A stretch of DNA of 64,000 bases from Streptomyces sp. JH14 (GTDB lineage Bacteria; Actinomycetota; Actinomycetes; Streptomycetales; Streptomycetaceae), in NCBI RefSeq assembly GCF_029428675.1, contig NZ_JAJNEL010000001.1, positions 1 to 64,000 on the forward strand, written 5' to 3'. Position 1 is the first letter of the stretch. Each line of letters starts with the position of its first letter. Positions 49,385 to 57,544 of this stretch are shown here, in pieces. The notes under the pieces were generated by a model. It worked only from the letters and a program-made list of their open reading frames with translations, searched no databases and was not told the DNA's origin. The translations under genes were made by a program, and so were the position numbers.

Positions 49385-50584
49385 GCTGAACGCCTGCGCG
49401 GACCGCCGCGCACCCCCGCCGGACGCCACGGGTCGGCGGCTGCCGACCGGCGCTCCGCGCAGGGCGAGCACGGCGATGTCGTCGCGTCGTACTCCGCCGG
49501 TGAAGGCAACGAGGTCCCGGTGGAGAGCGTCCAGGAGCTCGCGGGGCCCGTTCCCGGCCCAGCGGCCGAGGCGGGTGTCCAGCGGGTAGAAGATGCCATC
49601 GGCGTCGCGGGCTTCGGTCACTCCGTCGGTGAACGCCAGCAGCGTCGCGCCGACCGGCAGGCGGAACTCTTCCGCGACGCGTCCCTCGCTGCTGAGTTCG
49701 GCCATGCCGAGCGGGACGGAGGCGTGCCGCAGCGGCACCGCGACCGCCGTGCCTTCGTGCAGCAGCCGGGGCGGCAGGTGGCCGCAGTTGACGACCTGCA
49801 CCTGGGTGCCGCCGTCGAAGCCCAGGATCAGGGCGGTCACGAACCGTTCGGTCTCGCCGGTCTGGGCGGAGAAGGTGTTGTGGCGTACGACCGCGTCCTC
49901 CAGGGCGTCCGCCACCCCGGTCAGCATGGGCTCGCGGATGGCCGCCTCGCGGAACGCCCCGAGCGCGGCGAACCCCGCTCCGATCGCGGCGATCCCCTTG
50001 CCCTGGACGTCGCCGATGATCACCCGCGTTCCGTACGGCGACTCGACGACCTCGTAGATGTCACCGCCGACCAGCCGGTCCTCCTCGATCGGGGCGTAGA
50101 CCCCGTGGGCGACGACCTGCCCGGTCAGGACGGGAAGAGGGCGCAGGATCTGCCGCTGGAGCGCGACGGCCGCGGTGCGCAGTCTGGCGATCTCGGTGGC
50201 GCGCCGGATCCGCATCGAACAGGAACCGACACCCAGGCCGCAGGCCAGAACCGTGAAGCCGACACCGCTGGCGAGATCCCAGAACGTGCCGCCGGACACG
50301 AGCCGGGAGGCGACGACGACGGCCATGATCCAGGCAGCGACGCCCACCGTCTGCCGAATGGTGCCGAAGACCGAGACGAGTGCGGGCACGACGACCAGGA
50401 GGGGAACGAGGCGCAGGCCCTCCCCGGTCTTCATGTCGAGGACGACGATCGCGAAGGTCAGCAGCACCAGTCCGCCGAACAGCGCGGTGTTCCCGACCCT
50501 GGGTGCGGAGGCCTCGGCCTCCGCACAGGCGCCCGGCAGCGCCGCCCTGGACTCGGTTGCGGAGCGCTGGAGCCCGATGGTCAC
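49382..50584 (-). CDS. PP2C-family (SpoIIE-type) serine phosphatase, membrane-anchored
   Basis: 400 residues. Helices in the first about 130 residues (TALFGGLVLLTFAIVVLDM, LVPLLVVVPALVSVFG, VAAWIMAVVVASRLV, VGFTVLACGLGVG) anchor it; then a short coiled segment and the PP2C/SpoIIE domain (about 165-385): EEDRLVGGDIYEVVESPYGTRVIIGDVQGKG with metal Asp residues, VNCGHLPPRLL, LLAFTDGVTEARD, DDIAVLALRG. Such proteins regulate anti-sigma factors. GTG 50584 follows GGAGGAGG; the longer frame to 51214 is spurious. The TAA stop lies in a solitary MITE end, so the C-terminal few residues may be altered. Confidence 0.88.
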   Translation of the reverse strand: MTIGLQRSATESRAALPGACAEAEASAPRVGNTALFGGLVLLTFAIVVLDMKTGEGLRLVPLLVVVPALVSVFGTIRQTVGVAAWIMAVVVASRLVSGGTFWDLASGVGFTVLACGLGVGSCSMRIRRATEIARLRTAAVALQRQILRPLPVLTGQVVAHGVYAPIEEDRLVGGDIYEVVESPYGTRVIIGDVQGKGIAAIGAGFAALGAFREAAIREPMLTGVADALEDAVVRHNTFSAQTGETERFVTALILGFDGGTQVQVVNCGHLPPRLLHEGTAVAVPLRHASVPLGMAELSSEGRVAEEFRLPVGATLLAFTDGVTEARDADGIFYPLDTRLGRWAGNGPRELLDALHRDLVAFTGGVRRDDIAVLALRGAPVGSRRPVASGGGARRSAQAFS

Positions 50585-50735
50585 TGCGCTGCCTCCTCCG
50601 GCAGGCGCCGGTCCCGTACCGGCACTCACCCACCAAGTCCACTCGGACCGGGCTGCCGGCGCACGAGGCTTACGGCCTGATGGGCCGTGCCGAAGGTCCC
50701 GGGCCGGGGAGAACCGGCTGGATTCGGGCCGGAAG

Positions 50736-50764
50736 TCCCGGGCCGAAAGTCCTTCGGCCCGGGA
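50736..50764 (-). terminator. Hairpin terminator after the GNAT gene
   Basis: Perfect 12-bp stem (50736-50747 with 50753-50764), AGTCC loop, arm TCCCGGGCCGAA. It lies 23 bases after the stop of the minus-strand GNAT gene. Confidence 0.75.
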
Positions 50765-50786
50765 GGGGAGGAGACGGCGCCCGGCG

Positions 50787-51557
50787 TCAGCGCACAGCCG
50801 CGGCCTGCGCCTCGTCCACGCCGCGCGCGCCGCTGCGGTCGCCCGCAGGCAGGTCGTGCGGTACGACGACGGAGAGGAACGACGTCCGGCGGCGGAGCCG
50901 GAAGCCCAGCGATTCGTAGAGCCGGATGGCGTTGGTGTTGGCCGCAGCCGCGTGCAGGAACGGCGTCTCCCCACGCTCCCTGACCTCGTGGGCGACGGCG
51001 CGGACGAGCCGGCCGGCGAGCCCCTGGCCGCGCACCGTTTCGTCCGTGCAGACGCCGCTGATCTCGCTCCAGCCGGACGGGCGCAGCCGTTCCCCGGCCA
51101 TGGCGACGAGGGCCCCGCCGCGGCGGACCCCGAGGTAGGTTCCGAGCTCGACGGTGCGCGGCAGGAACGGTCCGGGGCGGGTGCGGGCGACCAGCTCGAG
51201 CATGTCCGGCACATCGGCCGGCCCGAGGCGTACGGCTTCCGCGTCCGGGGCCGCCGCCACCCCGTCGTCGACGAGCTGGACCCCCTCCGCCTGGAAGGTG
51301 ACCTCCCAGTCGCCGAGCGGCGGCTCGCGCAGCCCGATCACAGTGACGGACCCTCCGGGGCCGGCCAGCGCGGCGACATCGGCCCAGTCGTCGGCGTCCG
51401 GGGAATCCGGCAACGCGAACCAGGGCGAGACATCCGTCGGGTAGCGCAGGACGCGGCCCCGGCGCTCGGCAAAGTGGGCGTGCGTTCCGGTCAGCGAGGC
51501 GCGGGCCGGGTTGTCGAGCGGATGCGCCGCAGGGGTGGTGTGGTGCGGGGCACTCAT
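50787..51557 (-). CDS. GNAT-family N-acetyltransferase (FR47-like)
   Basis: 256 residues. The C-terminal GNAT domain is well defined: YLGVRRGGALVAMAGERLRPSGWSEISGVCTDETVRGQGLAGRLVRAVAHEVRERGETPFLHAA, with the RGQGLAG acetyl-CoA loop (about 175), then NAIRLYESLGFRLRRR. The N-terminal half is a second, degenerate domain typical of FR47-like members. ATG 51557 overlaps the end of the oxidoreductase gene (ATGA), so both are one operon ended by the hairpin at 50736. Substrate unknown. Confidence 0.87.
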   Translation of the reverse strand: MSAPHHTTPAAHPLDNPARASLTGTHAHFAERRGRVLRYPTDVSPWFALPDSPDADDWADVAALAGPGGSVTVIGLREPPLGDWEVTFQAEGVQLVDDGVAAAPDAEAVRLGPADVPDMLELVARTRPGPFLPRTVELGTYLGVRRGGALVAMAGERLRPSGWSEISGVCTDETVRGQGLAGRLVRAVAHEVRERGETPFLHAAAANTNAIRLYESLGFRLRRRTSFLSVVVPHDLPAGDRSGARGVDEAQAAAVR

Positions 51558-52477
51558 GCGCCGGCCACCTCGATCACGATCTTTCCTCGGGTGTGCCCGC
51601 TCTCCACGGCTCGCAGGGCTGCGGCCGCGTCGGAGAGCGTGAAGGTCTGTGTCACGTACGTGCTGAGGGCGCCGCTGACAGCGAGGCGGGCCACTTCGTC
51701 GAGGACTGCGGCGTTACGGAGCCGTTCGACGGCCGCTCCTCCCAGTTCGACGGCGAGCGGCTTGCCTCCGGCACTGATCAGCCGCTTCCGGTCGGTGACG
51801 AGCTCGGCGACGGCCCGCAGGGCGTCACCGCCGACCAGGTCGTAGACGGCGTCGACACCGTCCGGGGCCACTGCCCGTACGCGGTCGGCGACGCCGGGCC
51901 CCGACGGTACGTGCACGGCGCCGAGCGATTCGACGAAGTCCTTCTTGGCCGCGCTCGACGTGCCGATGACCCGGACCCCGAAGTGACGTGCGATCTGCAC
52001 GGCGGCCACACCGACGCCGCCTCCGGCCCCGTTGACCAGCAAGGTCGACCCGGGTGCGGGGTCCAGCTGCCGGATGCCGTCGTACGCGGTGGCCGCCGCG
52101 ACCGGCAGGACGGCCGCGTCGGCGAACGACAGGCCCGCCGGCTTGTGCGCGGTGACCGCCACGGGCAGCAGGGTGTATTCGGCGTACCCGCCGGTCAGTG
52201 GGTTGCCGAAGACCGCGTCCCCGACCTCGAACCCTTCGACACCGGGACCGACGCGCTCGACCACCCCGGCGGCCTCACTGCCGAACACGGCGGGAAACTG
52301 CGGCGGCGTGCTGCCGGGCCTGGTGTATCCGTTGCGCAGCTTCCAGTCGACCGGATTGACCCCGGCCGCCCGCACCGCGACGAGCAGCTCCCCCGGCCCG
52401 GGCGTGGGCACCTCCTGCTCGACGAGGGCTTCCACCTCCGGTCCGCCGCTGCGGGTGAATACGTACGCCTTGGGCAT
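51554..52477 (-). CDS. NADP-dependent quinone oxidoreductase (zeta-crystallin-type MDR)
   Basis: 307 residues of the zinc-free medium-chain dehydrogenase family. The N-terminal catalytic fold is PKAYVFTRSGGPEVEALVEQEVPTPGPGELLVAVRAAGVNPVDWKLRNG; the cofactor site is TLLVNGAGGGVGVAAVQIARHFG; GHTRGKIVIEV closes it. ATG 52477 follows GGGAGCAC; the long frame upstream to 53731 is spurious. It overlaps the GNAT gene and is divergent from the decayed XRE-cupin regulator, which may once have controlled it. Confidence 0.9.
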   Translation of the reverse strand: MPKAYVFTRSGGPEVEALVEQEVPTPGPGELLVAVRAAGVNPVDWKLRNGYTRPGSTPPQFPAVFGSEAAGVVERVGPGVEGFEVGDAVFGNPLTGGYAEYTLLPVAVTAHKPAGLSFADAAVLPVAAATAYDGIRQLDPAPGSTLLVNGAGGGVGVAAVQIARHFGVRVIGTSSAAKKDFVESLGAVHVPSGPGVADRVRAVAPDGVDAVYDLVGGDALRAVAELVTDRKRLISAGGKPLAVELGGAAVERLRNAAVLDEVARLAVSGALSTYVTQTFTLSDAAAALRAVESGHTRGKIVIEVAGA

Positions 52478-52599
52478 GTGCTCCCTCGCTCCGGATCGTG
52501 GCATCGGCTGCCGCGGCAGCCCGCGCCGGCTACACCCATCAAAAGCCGACTGCAACATGCACGTATTCCCGGACGGAGGACTGTTCACAGGGCCGCAAC

Positions 52600-53167
52600 G
52601 AATCCGGACCGGTGCGCCGGTGCACGCCGGTCGGCCCGGCGCGACCGCCGCCGCCCGTCGACCCGTCTGGCCCGTGGTGGGGAGTCTGCGCGACCCGCCC
52701 TCGGCACGACCGACGTCAGCAAAGGGCTGCTGTCCCAGATCGAGCGCGCCGAAGCCCATCCGACCGTAGATGTGCTGGTACCGATCGCCGGTGCTCTGGA
52801 TACCAGTTGCACGGATCTTTTGCGCCAGCCGCTGCTCCGGCCGGAGATCATCCGCGCCTCGTCGCCGGACGAGCCCGATGACGAGACTTCGGTCAATCTG
52901 CTGTCCGCCGGCCACGAGCAGGGCCGTATCGAGATCTACCGCGCCCGTCTGCACCCGCACGCACCGCGCCGGATCAGCTCGCACGGTGCGGCCTCGGTGG
53001 AGCATGTGCTGATGAAGTCCGGCCAGGTGACGCTGGGGGTGGACGTCGTGCCGCAGGTGCTGGAGACGGGAGACACGGCCCGCTTCCCGGGGCTCAGCAG
53101 TCACCATTACACGACGAAGAAGTCCCCCGCCGTCACACACGCGATCGTGGGATACCCGCGCGACTGA
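52600..53167 (+). pseudogene. XRE-cupin transcriptional regulator, N-terminus degenerate
   Basis: The frame ending at 53167 reads TTDVSKGLLSQIERAEAHPTVDVLVPIAGALDTSCTDLL (recognition helix and rest of the HTH), then a cupin (SAGHEQGRIEIYRARLHPHAPRR, SSHGAASVEHVLMKSGQ, GVDVVPQVLETGDTARFPG, SHHYTTKKSPAVTHAIVGYP). The first helix of the HTH (about residues 1-25) is not recognisable and no start codon with a ribosome site is found between 52540 and 52720. I read it as a decayed regulator. It might still use a start that I cannot see. Start coordinate is approximate. Confidence 0.65.
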
Positions 53168-53267
53168 CCGGATCCGGTACCCGGTCCGGGAGCGATTTCG
53201 ACTCAACCACCACGGATGCCCGCCGGTCGGTCCCCATTCGGCCGCCGCCTGTGGCAGTCTGGTGCCG

Positions 53268-53304
53268 ACCGCCCCACCGGGCTCCCCCGTACCGGTGGGG
53301 CGGT
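53268..53304. terminator. Hairpin after the XRE-cupin remnant
   Basis: Perfect 13-bp stem (53268-53280 with 53292-53304), 11-base loop, arm ACCGCCCCACCGG. About 100 bases after the stop at 53167. Confidence 0.7.
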
Positions 53305-53420
53305 TCTGCGCGCTGCCTCTCCTTCCGGACACGGAAGGAGGGCGCGGGCCCCGCCGCCGCACCTGCCCGCAGGTCGGCCCGACGACATCCGCCGCGTGCC
53401 GGGCTCCCGTGCCGCACGCC

Positions 53421-53499
53421 CGCCGTCCGTCGCCCACATCGCGTTCATCGCATGCGCGCCCCGCCGTCCGTCGCCCGCACCGCCTTCGTCGCATGCGCG
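53421..53499. repeat. Tandem 38-base direct repeat
   Basis: Copies 53421-53458 and 53462-53499 agree at 34 of 38 positions (start CGCCGTCCGTCGCCC, end CGCATGCGCG). They lie in the 388-base gap between the XRE-cupin remnant and the SnoaL-like gene, which otherwise holds only the hairpin at 53268. Confidence 0.7.
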
Positions 53500-53555
53500 G
53501 GCGGCCGGAGGAAATGCCCTGGCACGCGCGCCGCACGGGCTGGTAGGACTGCGGG

Positions 53556-54083
53556 ATGACGATCAACTCCGCTGTCACACCGGACCCGTTGGACCTGCTG
53601 CTCGCCGAGCGGGCCTGCGGGCGTCTCGTCATCGAGTTCGTCCGCCGTCTCGACCTCGGCGAACCGGGCACGGTCGCCGAGCTGTTCACCTCCGACGGCA
53701 CCTGGGATTGGCCCGCGGGCGGGCGTCGCATCGCGGGACGCGAGGCGCTGCGGGACTATTTCGGCGGCCGCCCGGCGGACCGTCTCTCGCGGCGGATGTG
53801 TACGAACATCCTCGTCACCGTGGACTCGGCGACGAGGGCCTCGTCGACGACCTACTTCGCGACCTACCGGGTCGACGGCAGGAGCGACAGCCTGCCCCAG
53901 CCCCGGCTGCCCGCCAATGTCGGGCACTACGAGGACACGTTCCGCAAGGTCGACGGGGTCTGGCTGCTGGCCTCACGCACCACGTTCCTGGCGTTCGGCG
54001 GGGCCACGGAACGCGTGGCCCCCGCTCCCGCTGCGGCCGGAGACGGTCAGTCGCCGTCCTTCTCCGCCGGACGGCCCGCGTAG
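53556..54083 (+). CDS. Nuclear transport factor 2-like (SnoaL-type) protein
   Basis: 175 residues with the cone-shaped NTF2 fold: LLAERACGRLVIEFVRRLDLGEPGTVAELFTSDGTWDWPAGGRRIAGREALRDYF, then a beta sheet ending HYEDTFRKVDGVWLLASRTTFLAFGG. Catalytic residues are not assignable; members include dehydratases, isomerases and polyketide cyclases. The C-terminal about 20 residues (ATERVAPAPAAAGDGQS) are disordered and overlap the convergent reductase gene by 37 bases. The start ATG 53556 lies after a GGACTGCGGG segment. Function unknown. Confidence 0.82.
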   Translation: MTINSAVTPDPLDLLLAERACGRLVIEFVRRLDLGEPGTVAELFTSDGTWDWPAGGRRIAGREALRDYFGGRPADRLSRRMCTNILVTVDSATRASSTTYFATYRVDGRSDSLPQPRLPANVGHYEDTFRKVDGVWLLASRTTFLAFGGATERVAPAPAAAGDGQSPSFSAGRPA

Positions 54084-54955
54084 TAGGTGGCGATCATGTC
54101 CTCTTCGCCGTGACCGGCCGCTTCCGCACGCTCGAACCGTTTTGCCGACGCGGCCACCAAGTCCAGTGTCACCCCGGACCGTTGGGCTGCCTCGAGGATG
54201 AGGCGGGTGTCCTTGAGTGCGGTGGACAGGGCGAAGCTGGGGGTGAGGTCGCCGGAGAGGACCGCCGCGGACTTGCCCTGGAGATAGGCGGAGTCGAGCG
54301 GGCCGCCCTTCATCACGTCGAGGAACGACTGCGGGTCGACGGACAGCCCCTCCGCGAGGTTGAGGCATTCCGCGATGCCGCCCACCAGGTTGATGACCCA
54401 GGTGTTGACCACGAGCTTCAGCCGGGAGGCGGCACCCGGTGCTTCGTCGACCCAGACCGTGCGCTGCCCGATCGCGTCCAGCACCGGCCCCACCGACGGC
54501 CGGGCAGCGGACGGTCCGGCGACGAAGACCGTCAACGCGCCCTGCTCCGCAGGCTGCTTGGTTCCGGAAACCGGAGCATCGAGATAGACGAGTCCCAAAT
54601 CAGCGGCTCGCTGGGCGAGTTCGGTGGTGGCGTCGATTCCGACGGTGGAGCACTGCAGCAGAATCTGCCCGCGACGCACTCCTGACGAGGCGGCGGTGAG
54701 CGCGGCGGCGACGGATAGGCCGTCGTTGAGCATCGTCACGATGACATCGGCGCCGCGTACGGCTTCGTCCGCCGTTTCGGTGACTGTGGCGCCGTCGGCG
54801 GCCAGAGGGGCCGCCTTGGCCTGCGTACGGTTCCAGGCGCGGACGTCGAGTCCCGCCCGGAGCAGGCTCCGCGTCATCCCTGATCCCATGATCCCGGTGC
54901 CGAGGACGGCCACGGTCGGCCGCTCGGGGGTGGCGTGGACAGGTGTGGACGTCAT
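54047..54955 (-). CDS. NAD(P)-dependent 3-hydroxyisobutyrate dehydrogenase-type reductase
   Basis: 302 residues of the beta-hydroxyacid dehydrogenase family. The Rossmann motif is VAVLGTGIMGSGMTRSLLRAG, the second signature is YLDAPVSGTKQPAEQGALTVFVAG, and the catalytic lysine is in SRLKLVVNTWVINLVGGIAECLNLAEGLSVDP (GxxxK-type, about 175). The C-terminal helical domain is complete. ATG 54955 starts with MTSTPVHATPERPT. Overlaps the SnoaL-like gene tail to tail by 37 bases. The substrate may be any small 2-methyl or 3-hydroxy acid. Confidence 0.9.
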   Translation of the reverse strand: MTSTPVHATPERPTVAVLGTGIMGSGMTRSLLRAGLDVRAWNRTQAKAAPLAADGATVTETADEAVRGADVIVTMLNDGLSVAAALTAASSGVRRGQILLQCSTVGIDATTELAQRAADLGLVYLDAPVSGTKQPAEQGALTVFVAGPSAARPSVGPVLDAIGQRTVWVDEAPGAASRLKLVVNTWVINLVGGIAECLNLAEGLSVDPQSFLDVMKGGPLDSAYLQGKSAAVLSGDLTPSFALSTALKDTRLILEAAQRSGVTLDLVAASAKRFERAEAAGHGEEDMIATYYAGRPAEKDGD

Positions 54956-55166
54956 GAGAGCGTGGTCCCTTCGTCGGCCGCGCCCCGCGCCGGCGCGGGG
55001 CGGTGAGAGGTCAAGGGTGCCGCAGTGCGCCGTCGGGCGCGGCACGGCGCCCGGCTCTGGCGAGTCGCGATCCCCGCCACGGGCGCGGACCACGAACGGC
55101 TCGGCCGCGGCCCCGGGTCCGTGTGCAGGTTCGGGTGAGGCGGTGCACACGGTGTCCCGCAGGGCC

Positions 55167-56444
55167 TCAGCCCTCGGCGGAACCCGTACCGGGGCGGAGC
55201 CGTACGGGCAGTGTCCGCACGCTGTTGCCCACGAAGCTGGCATGGCGCACCAGTTCGTCGTCGGGAACGACGACGTCCAGTGCCGGGAAGCGGCGGAACA
55301 GCTGCTCCAGCGCGATCGTCGCCTCCATCCTGGCGAGTGGCGCTCCCAGGCAGTAGTGCGGGCCGTGGCCGAGGGAGAGGTGGCGGGCCGCCGATGTCCT
55401 GGACGGGCGGGTGACGTCGAAGCGGTCGGCGTCGGGCCCGTGTGCGGACGTGTCGCGTCCGGCGGCGGAGTACCCCGCAAGTACGGGGGTGCCTTTCGGA
55501 ATGACGGTCCCGTCGAGGGTCAGGTCGCGGGTCGGGTAGCGGAACGGGAAGTAGCTGACCGGACTGTCCCAGCGCAGCGTCTCCTCCACGACATCGGCCC
55601 ACGCGGCACCGCCCGTGGTGACCAGGTCGAGCTGGTCCCGGTGGGTGCACAGGGCGCGTACGGCGTTGGTGACGAGATTCAGCGTGGTCTCATGACCGGC
55701 GATGATCATCAGGAGCAGGGTGCCGATGAGTTCGTGGGGGCCGAGGCGGTCACCGCCGCCGTCGCGGGCGGCGATCAGCGCGCTGGTCAGGTCGTCGCCG
55801 GGCTGCTCGGCGCGGGCTGCGGCGACAGCGCTCAGCAGTTCCACCAGCTCCCGGTTGGCGGCCATGGCCTCCGCGGGCCCGATGTCTGTGGCAACGATCT
55901 GGTTCGACAGATGGTGCAGGCGATCCTGATGCCGTTCGTCCACCCCGAGAAGCTCGCAGATGACGCCCATCGGCAGGGGCATCGCGAACCCGGCACGCAG
56001 ATCCACCGTCCCGCCCCCTGCCGCGGCCGCGGTTTCGAGCCGGTCGAGCAGGTCTGCGGCGAGGGATTCGATGCGTGGCCGGAGTGCCTCCACCCGCCGG
56101 GGGGTGAACGCCGAGCTCACCAGGGTACGCAGCCGCCGGTGGTCCGCGTCGTCGGCGGTGGTCATGCCCTGCACGGTGGCGAACGTCCGCAGCGGCCAGC
56201 CGTCGGGGATGCGTCCGTCGGTCAGCGCGGTGAAGTGGCGTGCGTCCTTCGCCACATCGGGATGGGCGAGAAACTCCTTCAGGGCCTCGTGCCCGAGCAC
56301 CGCCATCCCCGGCACCTCGCCGGGCAGCACCACGGATGCCACGGCGCCCCGGGCGAGCAGCCGGGCGTTGTCGGCGTGCGGGCACCGGCCGGCCGGGTCC
56401 ATGCGGTGGGCGGTGGCCTGGCCGTGTTCGGGCGGGGTGTTCAA
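55167..56444 (-). CDS. Cytochrome P450 (CYP105/107-like bacterial type)
   Basis: 425 residues, soluble bacterial type. Motifs: I-helix LMIIAGHETTLNLV (oxygen-binding AGxET), ExxR in VEETLRWDSPV, and the heme loop HLSLGHGPHYCLGAPLARME with the axial Cys (about 372). The start is TTG 56444 (LNTPPEHGQ): AGGAG is 7 bases upstream; other in-frame starts lack a site. A TAGGAT -10-like box overlaps an AGGAT-N4-ATCCT dyad 72-85 bases upstream. No ferredoxin gene is adjacent, so redox partners come from elsewhere. Substrate unknown. Confidence 0.9.
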   Translation of the reverse strand: MNTPPEHGQATAHRMDPAGRCPHADNARLLARGAVASVVLPGEVPGMAVLGHEALKEFLAHPDVAKDARHFTALTDGRIPDGWPLRTFATVQGMTTADDADHRRLRTLVSSAFTPRRVEALRPRIESLAADLLDRLETAAAAGGGTVDLRAGFAMPLPMGVICELLGVDERHQDRLHHLSNQIVATDIGPAEAMAANRELVELLSAVAAARAEQPGDDLTSALIAARDGGGDRLGPHELIGTLLLMIIAGHETTLNLVTNAVRALCTHRDQLDLVTTGGAAWADVVEETLRWDSPVSYFPFRYPTRDLTLDGTVIPKGTPVLAGYSAAGRDTSAHGPDADRFDVTRPSRTSAARHLSLGHGPHYCLGAPLARMEATIALEQLFRRFPALDVVVPDDELVRHASFVGNSVRTLPVRLRPGTGSAEG

Positions 56445-56515
56445 CGGGTCTCTCCTGGCGGTCGTCGGCTCCGGACCGGCGGCGAACGGCGCTGCCGGAC
56501 GGGGCTGCGGGTGAC

Positions 56516-56529
56516 AGGATGCAAATCCT
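56516..56529 (-). promoter_or_regulatory. Dyad overlapping the probable P450 -10 box
   Basis: AGGAT-N4-ATCCT (56516-56529). On the minus strand TAGGAT fits a -10 hexamer 72 bases before the TTG start. The rest of the 421-base gap (56445-56865) shows no gene or repeat. Confidence 0.35.
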
Positions 56530-56865
56530 ACGGTCAACGCGCCTGGCACGAGGGATGGTTGACCGGGGGCCGATGAGGCGCCGGTACGGGCCGGACCGCC
56601 GGACCGCCGGGGCACGCCCCGTGCAGAGCGCCTCCGGCTGCCGGCCCGCGAAGGGAGGTCATCACAGCCCGAGGGTCCCCTCACCCGAATGGCCCAGCGT
56701 TCCGGCGGGACTTCCGCCGGTGCGGCGGGCCGCCGTTGAGGCGCGGCGGGCCGCCCTTTCCGGGCGGGGCGGTTGCACCGTCCATCAGGGTGGGGCGCGA
56801 TGGAATCCGGACATGCTTGCCGTGGTGGAACCGCGGCAGGGCGCCCGGGCGAGGAGGAACCGGTC

Positions 56866-57210
56866 ATGACGGCCGCTGAGGGTTTTACGGATCCCGCCGA
56901 ACTCGACGGTCTGACGGTGTACGACATCGCGGGCGAGAAGGTCGGCAGCGTGGGGCGGGTGTACGTGGACGACGAGACCCGCCTGCCGGACTGGATCACG
57001 GTGAAGACCGGTCTGTTCGGCTTGAAGGAGAGTTTCGTGCCGCTCCTCGGCGCCCGCAAGGTGTGCTCCGACCTGCACATCGCGCATCCGAAGGACCGGG
57101 TCAGGGACGCTCCCCGGGTGGACGCGGACGCGCATCTCTCCGTGGCCGAGGAGGAGGAGCTCTACCGGCACTACGGCCTCACCAGGAAGTTCCGCGGCCC
57201 CGGCCGGTGA
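56866..57210 (+). CDS. PRC-barrel domain protein
   Basis: 114 residues. The PRC barrel (about 10-80) reads LDGLTVYDIAGEKVGSVGRVYVDDETRLPDWITVKTGLFGLKESFVPLLGARKV, a beta-barrel found in photosynthetic reaction centre H and RimM-like proteins. Then a charged tail PKDRVRDAPRVDADAHLSVAEEEELYRHYGL. No signal or membrane helix. ATG 56866 follows GAGGAGGAA by 7-8 bases. In Streptomyces such proteins are common stress or general-purpose proteins; the exact role is unknown. Confidence 0.88.
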   Translation: MTAAEGFTDPAELDGLTVYDIAGEKVGSVGRVYVDDETRLPDWITVKTGLFGLKESFVPLLGARKVCSDLHIAHPKDRVRDAPRVDADAHLSVAEEEELYRHYGLTRKFRGPGR

Positions 57211-57215
57211 CCCGT

Positions 57216-57467
57216 CGACGGCGGCGAGGGCGCGCGGGTCGGCAGCGGTCCTGGCGGCGCTGTCGAGGGTGTTGTTGAGGAGTCTCACTCGCTCGTACGC
57301 AAGGGCGAGGCGCTCGTCTGGGGTGTGGTCGGCCTGGCGTCGGAACGGTTCTGTGGAGATCAGCCGGCGCCAGGTCCGTGCTCCCGGCGGAAGTCGCCAC
57401 CGAAGAGCACGCCTTGGAGGACCTCCGCGGTGAGCTGCGTGGCAGTGCTGTCGATCGTTGCGGTCAT
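57216..57467 (-). pseudogene. Acyl-CoA oxidase/dehydrogenase N-terminal remnant, frameshifted
   Basis: Starting at ATG 57467, the minus strand reads MTATIDSTATQLTAEVLQGVLFGGDFRREHG; a one-base loss follows (about 57365-57375) and the next frame continues WRRLISTEPFRRQADHTPDERLALAYERVRLLNN, then TLDSAARTAADPRALAAV. That order resembles the N-terminus of an actinobacterial acyl-CoA oxidase or dehydrogenase. After about 82 residues it stops abruptly 5 bases from the PRC-barrel stop. It lacks the FAD and catalytic domains, so it is a dead fragment. It fills the 334-base gap between PRC and KAS II genes. Identification rests on recollection of the family start. Confidence 0.45.
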
Positions 57468-57544
57468 GCATACGAGAACGATCAAGGATCGGCGAGGACA
57501 CACTCCTTCCTCCCTCGCCATGCGTTGCACATCGGTACATGCGG

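Noticed and set aside
49299..49599. Extension of the DUF6191-like gene to 49599
   Set aside because: The extra N-terminus overlaps the PP2C gene and shows random composition; ATG 49293 begins directly with the membrane helix.
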